Positions 1-8,258 of a DNA stretch of 64,000 bases are shown here, piece after piece. Position 1 is the first letter of the stretch. Every line of letters starts with the position of its first letter. Source of the DNA: Deinococcus roseus (GTDB taxonomy: Bacteria; Deinococcota; Deinococci; Deinococcales; Deinococcaceae); assembly GCF_014646895.1 (NCBI RefSeq), contig NZ_BMOD01000001.1, positions 538,982 to 602,981 on the forward strand. The letters are read 5' to 3'. Below the pieces are notes generated by a model. The model saw nothing but the letters and a program-made list of their open reading frames with translations. It ran no database searches and was not told where the DNA came from. Made by a program: the position numbers and the translations under genes.

Positions 1-59
1 GCTGTCCCGCTTCATTTTTGCAAAGATGGTCAAACATGCGACCATCCAGGGAGGCTGAC

Positions 60-848
60 ATGACCAGTTACACCCGCATGTACTTCGATTTGCTTGCGCA
101 GAACATCAAAACCAAGCTGGAATACCGGGTCAATTTCTTCATCGGGGGCATCAGCACGCTGGCTGGACAGGTGGCTGGACTGCTGACCCTCTGGGTGGTG
201 ATGGAAACCATCCCGACCTTGAAAGGCTGGACCCTCAATCAACTCTTGCTGATTTATGGCCTTCTGGTGCTGTCCAAATCCCTGAACCACATGTTTGCAG
301 ACAATTTGTGGCGGCTGGGCTGGGCTTACATCCGCACCGGAGATTTCGACCGCTATCTGGTGCGGCCCGTCAATCCCCTCTTTCACCTGATTGCAGACCG
401 CTTCTGTGAAGACGGCATCGGGAATTTTGTGGTGGGTCTGGGCCTCTTGATCTACAGCAGCGCTGCACTGGACATCCCCTGGAATCTGGTCAATGTGCTT
501 TACACCTTGCTGATGGTCCTGAGTGGAAGTCTGGTGTTTTTTGGCATCAACCTGATCACTTCCAGCCTGTCTTTCTGGATGACCGACTCGCTGCCCGTGA
601 TGTGGGGCGTGTTTGAGACGCACGAATTCGCCAAATACCCTTTAAAGATCTACCACAACAGCGTCAATGTGATTTTCACCTGGATTCTGCCCTTTGGGAT
701 TGCCTCTTACTACCCGGCCAGTCACCTGCTGGGACACCCGGTGGGCTGGCTGGCCTGGATGGCTCCTCTGATGGCCCTTTTGCTGGTGCTGGTGGGATAT
801 GGGGTCTGGAAGGCTGGATTGAGCAGGTATACGGGGGCGGGGAGTTAA
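60..848 (+). CDS. ABC-2 family transporter permease
   Basis: A 262-residue integral membrane protein of the ABC-2 permease type. Hydrophobic stretches around residues 20-45, 55-75, 105-135, 140-165 and 215-250 look like about six membrane helices. It should pair with an ATP-binding subunit that lies upstream of the window, exporting an unknown substrate. The ATG at 60 follows a GGGAGG ribosome site; an in-frame TTG at 18 has none. Its stop codon overlaps the stop of the convergent regulator gene by a few bases. Family assignment rests on overall composition and on resemblance to the COG3694 group; the substrate cannot be told. Confidence 0.8.
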   Translation: MTSYTRMYFDLLAQNIKTKLEYRVNFFIGGISTLAGQVAGLLTLWVVMETIPTLKGWTLNQLLLIYGLLVLSKSLNHMFADNLWRLGWAYIRTGDFDRYLVRPVNPLFHLIADRFCEDGIGNFVVGLGLLIYSSAALDIPWNLVNVLYTLLMVLSGSLVFFGINLITSSLSFWMTDSLPVMWGVFETHEFAKYPLKIYHNSVNVIFTWILPFGIASYYPASHLLGHPVGWLAWMAPLMALLLVLVGYGVWKAGLSRYTGAGS

Positions 849-1471
849 TCCACAACCTTCGCCAGTCCCAGCCTCAGCAAATACCGCTGTCCATTCTGTT
901 TTCCCCTGTACCGCAGCCACACCTGTTGCAGTTCTTCCCGAAAGGCAAGGGCTTCTTCCGGGGTCAGGTGAATTTCGGTCCAGCTGGACCACTGGGCACC
1001 CGGCAAATTTGTGGCTTCCTGGTCCGGTCCCAGGCTGGTGGTCACATCAAAATCACCATGCTGGTCCCTGCGGATCAGCACCCCCCAGGCCTTTCCGGGT
1101 TCTTCGAGGTGCAGGGCATCTTTCAGCAGGCCCCGGATCAGACGCTCCTGCCAGGGGGCTTCTGATTTCAGAAAAGCAGCCTGCAGGGTTTCAAATGGGG
1201 TCAAAGAGAAGGGCACGTAGAAAGCATCTGCCACCGAGCGGTACCAGAAAATGGCTTTGCCTTTTCTGGGCACCTCGCTCACCACCTGAATCAGACCCAG
1301 ATCCAGCATTTTCTGGGCATGGTGGTGCATCAGGCTGATGGAAATGCCCAGTTCACTGGCGGCCTGCTTGATGGTGTTCTCCTTGCCCAGAAAAGGCACC
1401 AGCCGCACCCGTTTGATGGGATCCATCAGAAAGGCGGCCAGTTCTGGAGTGTTGACCTGCAAGCTGCTCAA
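845..1471 (-). CDS. Winged-helix (ArsR-like) transcriptional regulator
   Basis: A 208-residue protein whose first ~80 residues read as a winged helix-turn-helix (disappearing-activity type: KQAASELGISISLMHHHAQK), as in ArsR/SmtB relatives; the remaining 120 residues show no metal-binding cysteine cluster, so the signal is unknown. The start is a TTG, supported by AAGGAG eight bases upstream on the minus strand; no ATG exists near the N-terminus. A TATACT -10 lies at 1494-1499. It is divergent, over only 44 bases, from the alpha/beta hydrolase at 1516, the likeliest target besides itself. Confidence 0.75.
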   Translation of the reverse strand: MSSLQVNTPELAAFLMDPIKRVRLVPFLGKENTIKQAASELGISISLMHHHAQKMLDLGLIQVVSEVPRKGKAIFWYRSVADAFYVPFSLTPFETLQAAFLKSEAPWQERLIRGLLKDALHLEEPGKAWGVLIRRDQHGDFDVTTSLGPDQEATNLPGAQWSSWTEIHLTPEEALAFREELQQVWLRYRGKQNGQRYLLRLGLAKVVD

Positions 1472-1515
1472 ATTTCGCGGCTCCTTTTTGAACAGTATAG
1501 GTCCAGACTGAACCC

Positions 1516-2466
1516 ATGAACATCAGACAGCAAAACCTGCACTTTTCTGGCGATCAAGTTCAACTTTCAGGCACCCTGTTCCTGCCTGAACTTCCAGGAA
1601 AACATCCAGCAGTCATTTGTGTGCACGGCTCAGGACCGGAAACCAGAGAAGGCTCTCTGGAAGTGGCCAGACAGTTCGCAGAGCAAGGCATTGTTGCCCT
1701 GGCCTATGACAAACGGGGGACAGGCGAATCTTCAGGCGACTGGATTTCTGCCTCTTACCACACCCTGGCAAAAGATGCTCTGGGGGCCGTTGCGGCCCTG
1801 AAAACCCACCCGGAAATTTCCAGCGTCGGCCTCAGGGGGGTCAGTCAGGGAGGGTGGGTGGCTCCTCTGGCCGCTTCCATGTCAGGGGCGGGGTCTGACA
1901 CTGTGGATTTTCTGGTGCTGATCTCCCCTGCCCTCATGACCCCGACAGAACAGGAGCTGTACCGGGTGGAATCCCAGATGCGCAGGGCAGAAGAAACCGA
2001 AGAAGACATTCAGGAAGCCTTGGCGGTGTACCGCATTTTCAACAAAGCTGCACGGCAAAACCGGGAGGTGGCCCCCCTGCTGGAACTGTATGACCTGCTG
2101 GCTGTGAAAAGCTACATGTCTTTCGGTGGTGAACTTCCGCCTTTGCCGGTCATGCAGAACATCTTCAGGCAATGGCAGGAGGTGCTGGACCTGGACATCT
2201 TTCCGGTCCTGCAAGGTCTGTCCCTTCCTGTGCTGGCCCTTTTTGGAGACAGAGACACTTTTGTGCCTGCCCTGAAAAGCAGCCAGAACCTGCAACAACA
2301 CCTCAGTCCTCAGGCAGACCTGACCGTGGTGCATTTTGAAAACGGGACACATTTCATGACAGATGACACCACTGAAGCGCCCATTCCGCAGGCCTTTGAC
2401 AAAACCGTGCAGTGGATTCTGCAGCACACTCAACCTGCATCGATGCCCAGGTTGTCGCGGGCATAA
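1516..2466 (+). CDS. Alpha/beta hydrolase (dienelactone hydrolase/esterase-like)
   Basis: A 316-residue cytoplasmic serine hydrolase. The oxyanion-hole HGSG lies at 37-40, the nucleophile elbow GVSQGG has Ser110, an acid residue is likely in GDRDTF (about 246) and the catalytic His in NGTHF (about 278). A helical cap lies around 145-225. It resembles predicted prolyl-oligopeptidase/dienelactone hydrolase-type esterases; the substrate is unknown. The 3' end overlaps the convergent SDR gene by 37 bases, so transcripts of the two are complementary there. No clear ribosome site precedes the ATG; CAGACT six bases upstream could be the -10 of a leaderless message. Confidence 0.8.
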   Translation: MNIRQQNLHFSGDQVQLSGTLFLPELPGKHPAVICVHGSGPETREGSLEVARQFAEQGIVALAYDKRGTGESSGDWISASYHTLAKDALGAVAALKTHPEISSVGLRGVSQGGWVAPLAASMSGAGSDTVDFLVLISPALMTPTEQELYRVESQMRRAEETEEDIQEALAVYRIFNKAARQNREVAPLLELYDLLAVKSYMSFGGELPPLPVMQNIFRQWQEVLDLDIFPVLQGLSLPVLALFGDRDTFVPALKSSQNLQQHLSPQADLTVVHFENGTHFMTDDTTEAPIPQAFDKTVQWILQHTQPASMPRLSRA

Positions 2467-3305
2467 CGGCCCCAGTCGGGTTGTGTCCCATCCAGATCCT
2501 GAAAACCATATTCCTGATACAGATTCCAGGTGGCGTAACAGCCACCGTTTTTCTGCTGGATGTGCGGGTCTGCTGCCAGGGCCACCACCGCACGGGCCAG
2601 ATAATAAGGGGTCTCCGAGGCAATGAAGTGCGGTTCTGTCTTTGCACCATCTCGCCAGTTTTCCTCCGTCACCCCGAAATGGTCCAGCATGGCTTCTGAG
2701 CGCAGAAATCCAGGGCTGAGGGCCAGTGCAGTGATGCCATGTTTTGCAAGTTCCTGCGACTGGGCAAAGGCCAGACGGTTCACAGACACTTTGGCCAGAT
2801 CGTAAAAGAGGCTGCCCCGGTACATTTCGGTGATGCCATCGGTGATTTCAATGATCAGGCCAGATTGCTGCTGGATCATCAGGGGAACAGCGTGATGGCT
2901 GGTGATGATGTGGCTTTTGATGGTGTTGTCCAGCAATTTCAGGCCATTTTGCAGATCGTGCTCCCAGAAAGGCACCCACTGGGCGAGGTGGTCTCCTCCC
3001 CACACATCATTGATCAGGATGTCCAGCTTTCCTGATTCCTGCCCAATGCGTTCCAGCAGGGCTTTCACCTGCTCGGGGATGGTGTGGTCCACCTGCACTG
3101 CGAAAGCGTTCCCTCCATGCTGCTTGATGATCTCTGCTGTGTCTTCAATGGTCTCTGTGCGGCCCATTTCCGAGGTGTACTGCCTGGTGGTGCGGCCTGT
3201 GGCATACACCGTCGCTCCAGCTTTTCCAAGTTCCACAGCAATGGCGCGTCCTGCTCCACGGGTGGCCCCTGCCACCAGTGCGATTTTTCCATTCAGATCT
3301 GGCAT
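2430..3305 (-). CDS. SDR family oxidoreductase
   Basis: A 291-residue NAD(P)-dependent short-chain dehydrogenase. The Rossmann glycine motif GATRGAG is at residues 13-19 and the catalytic pair YDLAK gives Tyr168 and Lys172; the position of the usual catalytic Ser reads IEITDG, so it may be a Thr. GRTT after strand 2 suggests NADPH preference. AAGGAG five bases before the ATG fixes the start. It lies 18 bases downstream of the AraC-DinB regulator gene on the same strand, so the two are probably cotranscribed. Substrate unknown. Confidence 0.85.
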   Translation of the reverse strand: MPDLNGKIALVAGATRGAGRAIAVELGKAGATVYATGRTTRQYTSEMGRTETIEDTAEIIKQHGGNAFAVQVDHTIPEQVKALLERIGQESGKLDILINDVWGGDHLAQWVPFWEHDLQNGLKLLDNTIKSHIITSHHAVPLMIQQQSGLIIEITDGITEMYRGSLFYDLAKVSVNRLAFAQSQELAKHGITALALSPGFLRSEAMLDHFGVTEENWRDGAKTEPHFIASETPYYLARAVVALAADPHIQQKNGGCYATWNLYQEYGFQDLDGTQPDWGRYARDNLGIDAG

Positions 3306-3323
3306 GGTTTCTCCTTTTTGCTT

Positions 3324-4220
3324 TTACAACCGCTCAAATTCGATGGGATCGTTGCTGCCCAGATCCACCCCCAGGACCCTGAAGGCGTCCAGCAGGTGCT
3401 GCCGTTTGATGGCACTGAAGGTGATCACATGGGCCAGAATCCCTTTAAAAGTGAAGGTTTCAGGTGGGGTGCAAACCGCGTCCACAAATTCGACGTTCCA
3501 CTCCCCTTTCTCTTTGATGGTGCTGGCAAAATCCAGAAATGCGGTGTAAGTCCTGTGGGTCCGGGATTTCAGGTCTGGCAGGGTGGTGGGCTGGTCTTCG
3601 GTCCAGTGCTGACCATGCAGGGCAGACAGCCAGGCTTCCTTGTCCGCAATCAGGCTGTCCAGCATTTCCCGGAGGGTGTGGGCAGGTTTGTAGTAGGGAG
3701 CAATGTGCATGTGTCCCACCTGCCGGTCCAGCTGGTCAGGGGGCAGTTTTTCTGCAGCTTCCAGCATCTTGCGGGTCAGCCAGAAGTCATGCTGAAACAG
3801 CAGGTCGATGAGGTCCAGGCTGATGGCCTCTTTGCGAAGGGTGCCTGGAGCGAAATGGATGCCATTTTCGGTGGGGAGCCAGAAACTGGGTGTTCTGGTG
3901 GCACGAAACGCTGTGGGGGTCACCTGAAACGCCTTCCTGAAGGCCCGTGTGAAAGCCTCCAGCGAGGCATACCCTGCATCCAGCGCAATGCTGGTGATGC
4001 TCTGTTCGGTTCTGGAAAGGGTGTACGCCGCACGCTCCAGGGTCAACCTTTTGCGAAATTCCTTTGGGGTTTCCTGGTAGGTCTGCTCGAAGAGGCGGAT
4101 GCTGTGTTCCTGGCTGCTCTGGATGGCTTTTGCCACCTCGGTGCCTTTTTTCTGCTGTCCCAGATCGCTGGAAAGCAGGTGCAGCAAGACCTCCAGACGG
4201 TTCTGGTAACTGGACTGCAT
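3324..4220 (-). CDS. AraC-type HTH regulator fused to a DinB-like domain
   Basis: A 298-residue two-domain protein. Residues ~20-105 are an AraC/XylS DNA-binding region with both helix-turn-helix units (QSITSIALDAGYASLEAF... and the ending TPTAFRA). Residues ~155-298 resemble a DinB/YfiT four-helix bundle, sitting where AraC proteins usually have a cupin-type sensor on the other side. The C-terminal motif reads HVITFSAIKRQH where metal-binding DinB proteins have H-x3-H-x3-HRGQ, so two of the usual ligands look replaced by Phe and Lys. Probably a one-component sensor controlling itself and the downstream SDR. The start is uncertain: GAAGGA abuts the ATG with no spacing. Confidence 0.75.
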   Translation of the reverse strand: MQSSYQNRLEVLLHLLSSDLGQQKKGTEVAKAIQSSQEHSIRLFEQTYQETPKEFRKRLTLERAAYTLSRTEQSITSIALDAGYASLEAFTRAFRKAFQVTPTAFRATRTPSFWLPTENGIHFAPGTLRKEAISLDLIDLLFQHDFWLTRKMLEAAEKLPPDQLDRQVGHMHIAPYYKPAHTLREMLDSLIADKEAWLSALHGQHWTEDQPTTLPDLKSRTHRTYTAFLDFASTIKEKGEWNVEFVDAVCTPPETFTFKGILAHVITFSAIKRQHLLDAFRVLGVDLGSNDPIEFERL

Positions 4221-4363
4221 TCCTTCATGTTACCTGCAAGTCTGACCTGTGATCTGATCAAAATTGATGTGGTGATTGAAGAACATCTGGATCTTCGGAA
4301 GACTGTTTCAAAGCCAGAAGTCCAGAAAACCGCCATCAAAAACATTCAGCAGCACAGGGTTTA

Positions 4364-4393
4364 GCCTTCTACAATCGGCCTTCAGCCTTCTGC
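4364..4393 (+). repeat. Degenerate heptamer array GCNNTCN, four units
   Basis: Units in perfect 7-base phase: GCCTTCT, ACAATCG, GCCTTCA, GCCTTCT, then GC. Positions 1, 2, 5 and 6 (GC..TC) are constant except in the second unit. The same consensus recurs at 4490-4543, 22661-22690 and twice before the ldh gene. Confidence 0.7.
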
Positions 4394-4489
4394 TTGACCC
4401 CAAGATGCGCCTCTTTGACCCTGGAGCCTGAACACAAAGTGGCTCTGTATGCTGGGTCGCTCGGACAGGTTGGTCAGCACTGGGACACT

Positions 4490-4543
4490 GCTTTCTGCTT
4501 TTCGCCCTCGGCCCTCGGCCCTCGGCAATCTTCTGCCTTCTGC
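4490..4543 (+). repeat. Degenerate heptamer array GCNNTCN, about seven units
   Basis: Units GCTTTCT, GCTTTTC, three identical GCCCTCG copies, GCAATCT, a 3-base interruption TCT, then GCCTTCT and GC. Same orientation as the array at 4364. The GCCCTCG copies are exact, pointing to recent slippage. Confidence 0.8.
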
Positions 4544-4660
4544 ACACCTTTTGCCCCCCTGCAGAAGATGAACCCTCCATCCCAGTTTCCCGTATCTCCT
4601 TCAGGTGGCTCCCTCACCCTGCACTAAGCATTGTGACCTATATTCGGATTAAAGAAACCG

Positions 4661-4710
4661 ATTGGTTTACAAAATCACCAATAGGTACTATACTAAATAT
4701 AGTAATCGGT
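4661..4710 (+). promoter_or_regulatory. Promoter with nested palindromes before the Crp/Fnr gene
   Basis: TTTACA (4666-4671) and TATACT (4689-4694) are separated by exactly 17 bases. Inverted repeat ATTGGT (4661-4666)/ACCAAT (4677-4682) covers the -35 and spacer; TACTA (4691-4695)/TAGTA (4700-4704) covers the -10 and start region; ACCGATT (4657-4663)/AATCGGT (4704-4710) encloses both. These are good operator candidates, possibly for autoregulation. Confidence 0.75.
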
Positions 4711-4728
4711 GCCACCAAGGAGGGCAAC

Positions 4729-5328
4729 ATGATCTCGACCAAAACTTTTGTAGACACTGTGACTTACCGCCCCGGCGCAGTCATTCTCTATCCCGGAAAA
4801 TCTGACATGCTGTACCGCGTTTCCAGCGGCCTGATCCGTGTTCACACCATGGACGATGAGGGAAACGGCCTGACCCTGCGCTACGTCAAACCCGGCGAGT
4901 ACTTCGGAGAAGAAGCCCTCTCTGGTGTGGACCGCAAATACTTTGCAGAAGCCGTCACCAATTCCAGCGTGGATGTGATCAACCCTGCCCTGCTCAGCGC
5001 AGAAGACACCGTGCAGGTCACCAACCACCTGGTCAACGTGATCAACCGCGCCTATGAGAACATCTACCGTCTGGTGGGCAAGCGCCTGAGAAGCCGCATT
5101 GCTGCAGAGCTGCTGGAACTCAAAGACACCGCTCTGGCCACCAAACAGGACAACGGCGAAATCCTGATCTACGCCACCCACGATGAACTGGCCGCCGCAG
5201 TGGGCTCAGTCCGTGAAACCGTCACCAAAGTGGTGGGCGAACTGTCCAGAGAAGGCGTGATCCATGCAGGCTATGGCCGTGTGGTCCTCGCTGACCTGAA
5301 CGCCCTGCGTGACATCGCTGCAGAATAA
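4729..5328 (+). CDS. Crp/Fnr family transcriptional regulator
   Basis: A 199-residue regulator: an N-terminal cyclic-nucleotide-binding-type beta barrel (about 8-110, with KPGEYFGEEALSG near the phosphate-binding cassette position), a dimer helix and a C-terminal winged helix (about 135-195; the recognition region reads ATHDELAAAVGSVRETVTKVVGEL). No Cys cluster for an FeS centre, so it is Crp-like rather than Fnr-like; the cassette lacks the RxS of true cAMP binders, so the ligand is uncertain. The ATG at 4729 follows AAGGAGG; the open frame extends upstream through the promoter, which argues against an earlier start. Followed by a strong terminator. Confidence 0.85.
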   Translation: MISTKTFVDTVTYRPGAVILYPGKSDMLYRVSSGLIRVHTMDDEGNGLTLRYVKPGEYFGEEALSGVDRKYFAEAVTNSSVDVINPALLSAEDTVQVTNHLVNVINRAYENIYRLVGKRLRSRIAAELLELKDTALATKQDNGEILIYATHDELAAAVGSVRETVTKVVGELSREGVIHAGYGRVVLADLNALRDIAAE

Positions 5329-5341
5329 TACACACCAGCAA

Positions 5342-5373
5342 AGAACCCCCGTCCAGATCTGGACGGGGGTTCT
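5342..5373. terminator. Bidirectional intrinsic terminator
   Basis: A perfect 16-base self-complementary stem (AGAACCCCCGTCCAGA and its complement) between two convergent genes, followed by GGTTTTC. It can serve both the Crp/Fnr gene and the M3 peptidase gene. Confidence 0.85.
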
Positions 5374-5385
5374 GGTTTTCAGCAA

Positions 5386-7056
5386 TCAGGAAAAGATCTT
5401 CTGTCTGACGTTTTCGATGGCTCCAGCCAGTTGTCCTTCATCCACAGGAAAAGACTGCCCAATGGTCTGGATCAATTCTGGCAGGCTGGTGGTGCCTCCA
5501 AGCTGCATGGCTCGGGTCAATTGTTGCACGGTTTGCTCAGGGTTTTGCTGGTAGGCGCTCCACACCTGCCAGGCATACACCTGCGCCATTACGTACTCAA
5601 TCATGTAGAAGGGATACAGGTAGATGTGCACCACCCGCACCCAGCCCTGCGCAGAGAATTCTTCCAGATCCGAATCGTCCACACTGGGAAGGTAGGTGTG
5701 CCACAGGGAAAGCCATTTGGCGTCCAGATCCTGGATGGTCAGGTCTTCTGGGGCTTCTGTGTAAAGCCAGTGCTGGAAAGCATCGTAAATCACCAATCTG
5801 GGCAGAAGTTGCACCGATTGCTCCAGGGTGGTCTGGATGGCACTGGAAAGCTGGTTTTCGTTGTACACACCAGCTTCCTGCAGGTGCTCCAGGGGAAGCA
5901 ATTCCATGGTCATGGCGATGGTTTCGTTGAACTCCATGGGAACCTGCTGGTGCCAGTACAGGTCGGTGCTCCGGTCGGTCAGCAGGAAGTGCAAAGCATG
6001 CCCGGTTTCATGGAAGAATCCCGTCATGTCGTCGTGCCTGCCCACCAGACTCATGAAGATGTGGGGGAATTTCTGCACGTGCAGGAACTCGCAGAACCCG
6101 CCTGTGGCCTTGTCTGCACGGGTTTCGATGTCGATCAGGTCCGGTCTCTGGATTGCAAAATCCCTGAACAGGGCCTGCCAGTCTGCAGAAACACTCCCCA
6201 GCACTTTTGACGTCAGGTCCAGCAGTTCAGGTGCCGTCTGGAAAGGTTTGAGGGGTTCACCATGCTCCACCACCACATCCCAGGGTTTCAGGGCATCCAG
6301 CCCCAGACGCTCAGCCTGCTTGCGGTGCACTTCTGCCGCCAGAGGGACCAGGTGTTTCAGAATGCCCTGATGCAGCAGCAAAGTGTCCTGTGGTGCATAA
6401 TCGGTGCGGTTGAGTTCCGTCCAGCAGTAGGCCCGGTAGTCTGCAAAACCCCCCTCTGCTGCAATGTGCCGCCGCTTTTTCACCACTTCGATCAGCAGTT
6501 CACCGAGTTCCTGCTTGTGGTTCTTCCACATGGTGTTGTAAGCCCGCCAGCCTTTTTCCCGGGTTGCCCGGTCTGTGTCGAACACCAGGTTCCAGGCATC
6601 ATCTCCTGGCATCTGCACGCCATCCACCTCGGCCAGCATTTTGCCAGTGATGTCATCATAAGTGACGGCCTGCACCTCAATTTCGGCCTGCAGACCAATG
6701 AGTCTGGGGGTTCGGATTTGCCTGTCCTGCAGGAAGACCTTCAGCATCTGCCGGTATTTCAAATCCTGTGGGTTCAGGTCCAGCAGGCGTTCTGCCAGTT
6801 GAGCCGCATAAAGTTTTGCTTTCGGAACGGCCTGTTCCTGCAAAAAAGCATAGAACTGTTCGGCGTCCTGTTCCCGCACATTCTGGGCCTTGCGAAAATA
6901 GGCGTCGTTGATGGTTTCCCTGAGCTGTTGTTCCAGATTGCTCCAGGACTGAATCCAGGTTTCAAGGGTGTCCAGGCTGGGGGGTGCATCCAGCAGTTGC
7001 TGGTAGCGGGCTTCCATCTGCTGTATGTCGAAATGGGGAATTGAAGATGTGGTCAT
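5386..7056 (-). CDS. M3 family oligoendopeptidase
   Basis: A 556-residue zinc metallopeptidase of the thimet/PepF type, cytoplasmic, cleaving short peptides. The zinc motif HETGH is at 349-353 and the third ligand Glu lies in EFNETIAMTMELL shortly after. The length is close to the usual ~560-600 residues. The start at 7056 follows AAGGAG seven bases upstream; two earlier in-frame ATGs have no ribosome site. TAGACT at 7111-7116 on the minus strand is a possible -10. Likely supplies amino acids from imported peptides, fitting with the peptide transporter genes nearby, though there is no operon link. Confidence 0.9.
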   Translation of the reverse strand: MTTSSIPHFDIQQMEARYQQLLDAPPSLDTLETWIQSWSNLEQQLRETINDAYFRKAQNVREQDAEQFYAFLQEQAVPKAKLYAAQLAERLLDLNPQDLKYRQMLKVFLQDRQIRTPRLIGLQAEIEVQAVTYDDITGKMLAEVDGVQMPGDDAWNLVFDTDRATREKGWRAYNTMWKNHKQELGELLIEVVKKRRHIAAEGGFADYRAYCWTELNRTDYAPQDTLLLHQGILKHLVPLAAEVHRKQAERLGLDALKPWDVVVEHGEPLKPFQTAPELLDLTSKVLGSVSADWQALFRDFAIQRPDLIDIETRADKATGGFCEFLHVQKFPHIFMSLVGRHDDMTGFFHETGHALHFLLTDRSTDLYWHQQVPMEFNETIAMTMELLPLEHLQEAGVYNENQLSSAIQTTLEQSVQLLPRLVIYDAFQHWLYTEAPEDLTIQDLDAKWLSLWHTYLPSVDDSDLEEFSAQGWVRVVHIYLYPFYMIEYVMAQVYAWQVWSAYQQNPEQTVQQLTRAMQLGGTTSLPELIQTIGQSFPVDEGQLAGAIENVRQKIFS

Positions 7057-7168
7057 ACTGGCTCCTTGGGTCATGCCATGGTGTTTGCACAATGGTGGAC
7101 AATCTTCTGGAGTCTAAGCAGCAAACTGTTTTCCCACATCCGCCAAGTGGCAGGGGGAGGATGCATTT

Positions 7169-8011
7169 TCACAGCACTTTTGGCTGATGGTCTCTGGGGC
7201 TCAGGGCATGGTATTTCAGCAAACTGCGCACATACTGGCAGCGGCACCCCGAGTAATGGCACAGCAGGGCTTCCGGTTGCTTGCCCAGCAGCGTCACCGT
7301 CACATCAATCAGTTCCTGCACATCGTAAACGGCCACGGTTCCCGGACCCACTTTCACGCTCTTTTTGTGGCTGAGGTGCCGTTCGATGCGACCAAACCCG
7401 GCAGAGCAGTTGGGGAAATAGGTGGACTGCAGCTTGCCGTCCTGAATCACATACCGGGGCAATTCAATTTGCCCGGCCAGATACTCTCCGTAATGGATGC
7501 TGGTGTTGGAGGTATGGTCCACCCCGATCAGCAGAACTTTTCCGGCCAGATCGTAAAGCGCACCTGCAGGAGCATAGGGCTCTTTGAGGGTCTGGGCGTT
7601 CAGGATCTCCTCTGCCCGCTCTCCATAACCCACAAAACTCAGGGCCGGATGGTTGCTGCGCATCACCTCGGGGTCATCCACCAGGGCCTGGGGCACCTTG
7701 CCTATGTCGCGGGAGACCCTGGAAAAACGCTGAAACGCCCCCACTGGACCCGGCGGATGGGGCGGCCATTCGGGGGTGCGGTAGGCTTCCGGCCAGATCA
7801 GGGTGTAATAGGTGAATGCAGGCATCACCACAGAAGCAACGCTGGTTTTGAGGAGTTCGGCCAGGGTGTCTCCCCCACCATGCACATACCCAAAAGCACT
7901 CAGGGAAGCGTGGGCCATGATGTGGTCCCTGCTGCTGAGGCCCAGGGCCTGCAAAGCTTGCTGGAAGTCACTGGCGTGTACGGTTCGGTTGCGGCGGTGC
8001 AAATGCAGCAC
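7169..8011 (-). CDS. AAC(3)-family N-acetyltransferase (YokD-like)
   Basis: A 280-residue protein of the Antibiotic_NAT fold, which transfers acetyl from acetyl-CoA to the 3-amino group of aminoglycosides or to unknown amines. Family marks: MAHASLSAFGYVHGGGDTL near the N-terminus (CoA/substrate loop), MPAFTYYT, HPALSFVGYG and the catalytic His region TSIHYGEYLA. A Cys-rich tail CHYSGCRCQ is unusual. The GTG at 8011 gives the family's normal N-terminus; an ATG at 8095 would lie inside the glnA promoter and add 28 atypical residues. Many chromosomal members do not confer resistance, so none is claimed. Confidence 0.75.
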   Translation of the reverse strand: MLHLHRRNRTVHASDFQQALQALGLSSRDHIMAHASLSAFGYVHGGGDTLAELLKTSVASVVMPAFTYYTLIWPEAYRTPEWPPHPPGPVGAFQRFSRVSRDIGKVPQALVDDPEVMRSNHPALSFVGYGERAEEILNAQTLKEPYAPAGALYDLAGKVLLIGVDHTSNTSIHYGEYLAGQIELPRYVIQDGKLQSTYFPNCSAGFGRIERHLSHKKSVKVGPGTVAVYDVQELIDVTVTLLGKQPEALLCHYSGCRCQYVRSLLKYHALSPRDHQPKVL

Positions 8012-8088
8012 CCACTTATGGTAACACGGGGGTGCAAACAGCAACTGTGGGAAGAACGGAAAGGGTTCCTTGGCCCCACACAGGTTCA

Positions 8089-8117
8089 TTGACACCCACA
8101 GGGCATGAATTTAGACT
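8089..8117 (+). promoter_or_regulatory. Promoter of glnA
   Basis: TTGACA (8089-8094), 17-base spacer, TAGACT (8112-8117). The predicted message would begin near 8124, leaving about 135 bases of leader before the glnA start. Confidence 0.8.
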
Positions 8118-8258
8118 TTGAATGTTGGAAACACAGAGCAGACCGGAGTTTTGAAGGCTGCAGCAGAGAAATTCCCTTCTGTGCTGGCCTCCCCGACAGG
8201 TTTGCCTTCACACCGGGTCACCGTGGCTCTGCTGTCAATCCAGAAAGGATGGGGCGTG

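Larger units (their letters stand above)
4221..4660. other. Intergenic region without a gene
   Basis: No convincing coding potential. It contains two arrays of a degenerate heptamer (4364-4393 and 4490-4543) described separately. It separates the divergent AraC-DinB gene from the Crp/Fnr gene. Confidence 0.6.

Noticed and set aside
3084..4364. 426-codon plus-strand frame opposite the AraC-DinB and SDR genes
   Set aside because: No ribosome site or domain; antisense to two well-supported genes.
7169..8095. Aminoglycoside resistance from the AAC(3)-like and nucleotidyltransferase genes
   Set aside because: Family membership alone does not show resistance; chromosomal members often have other substrates.
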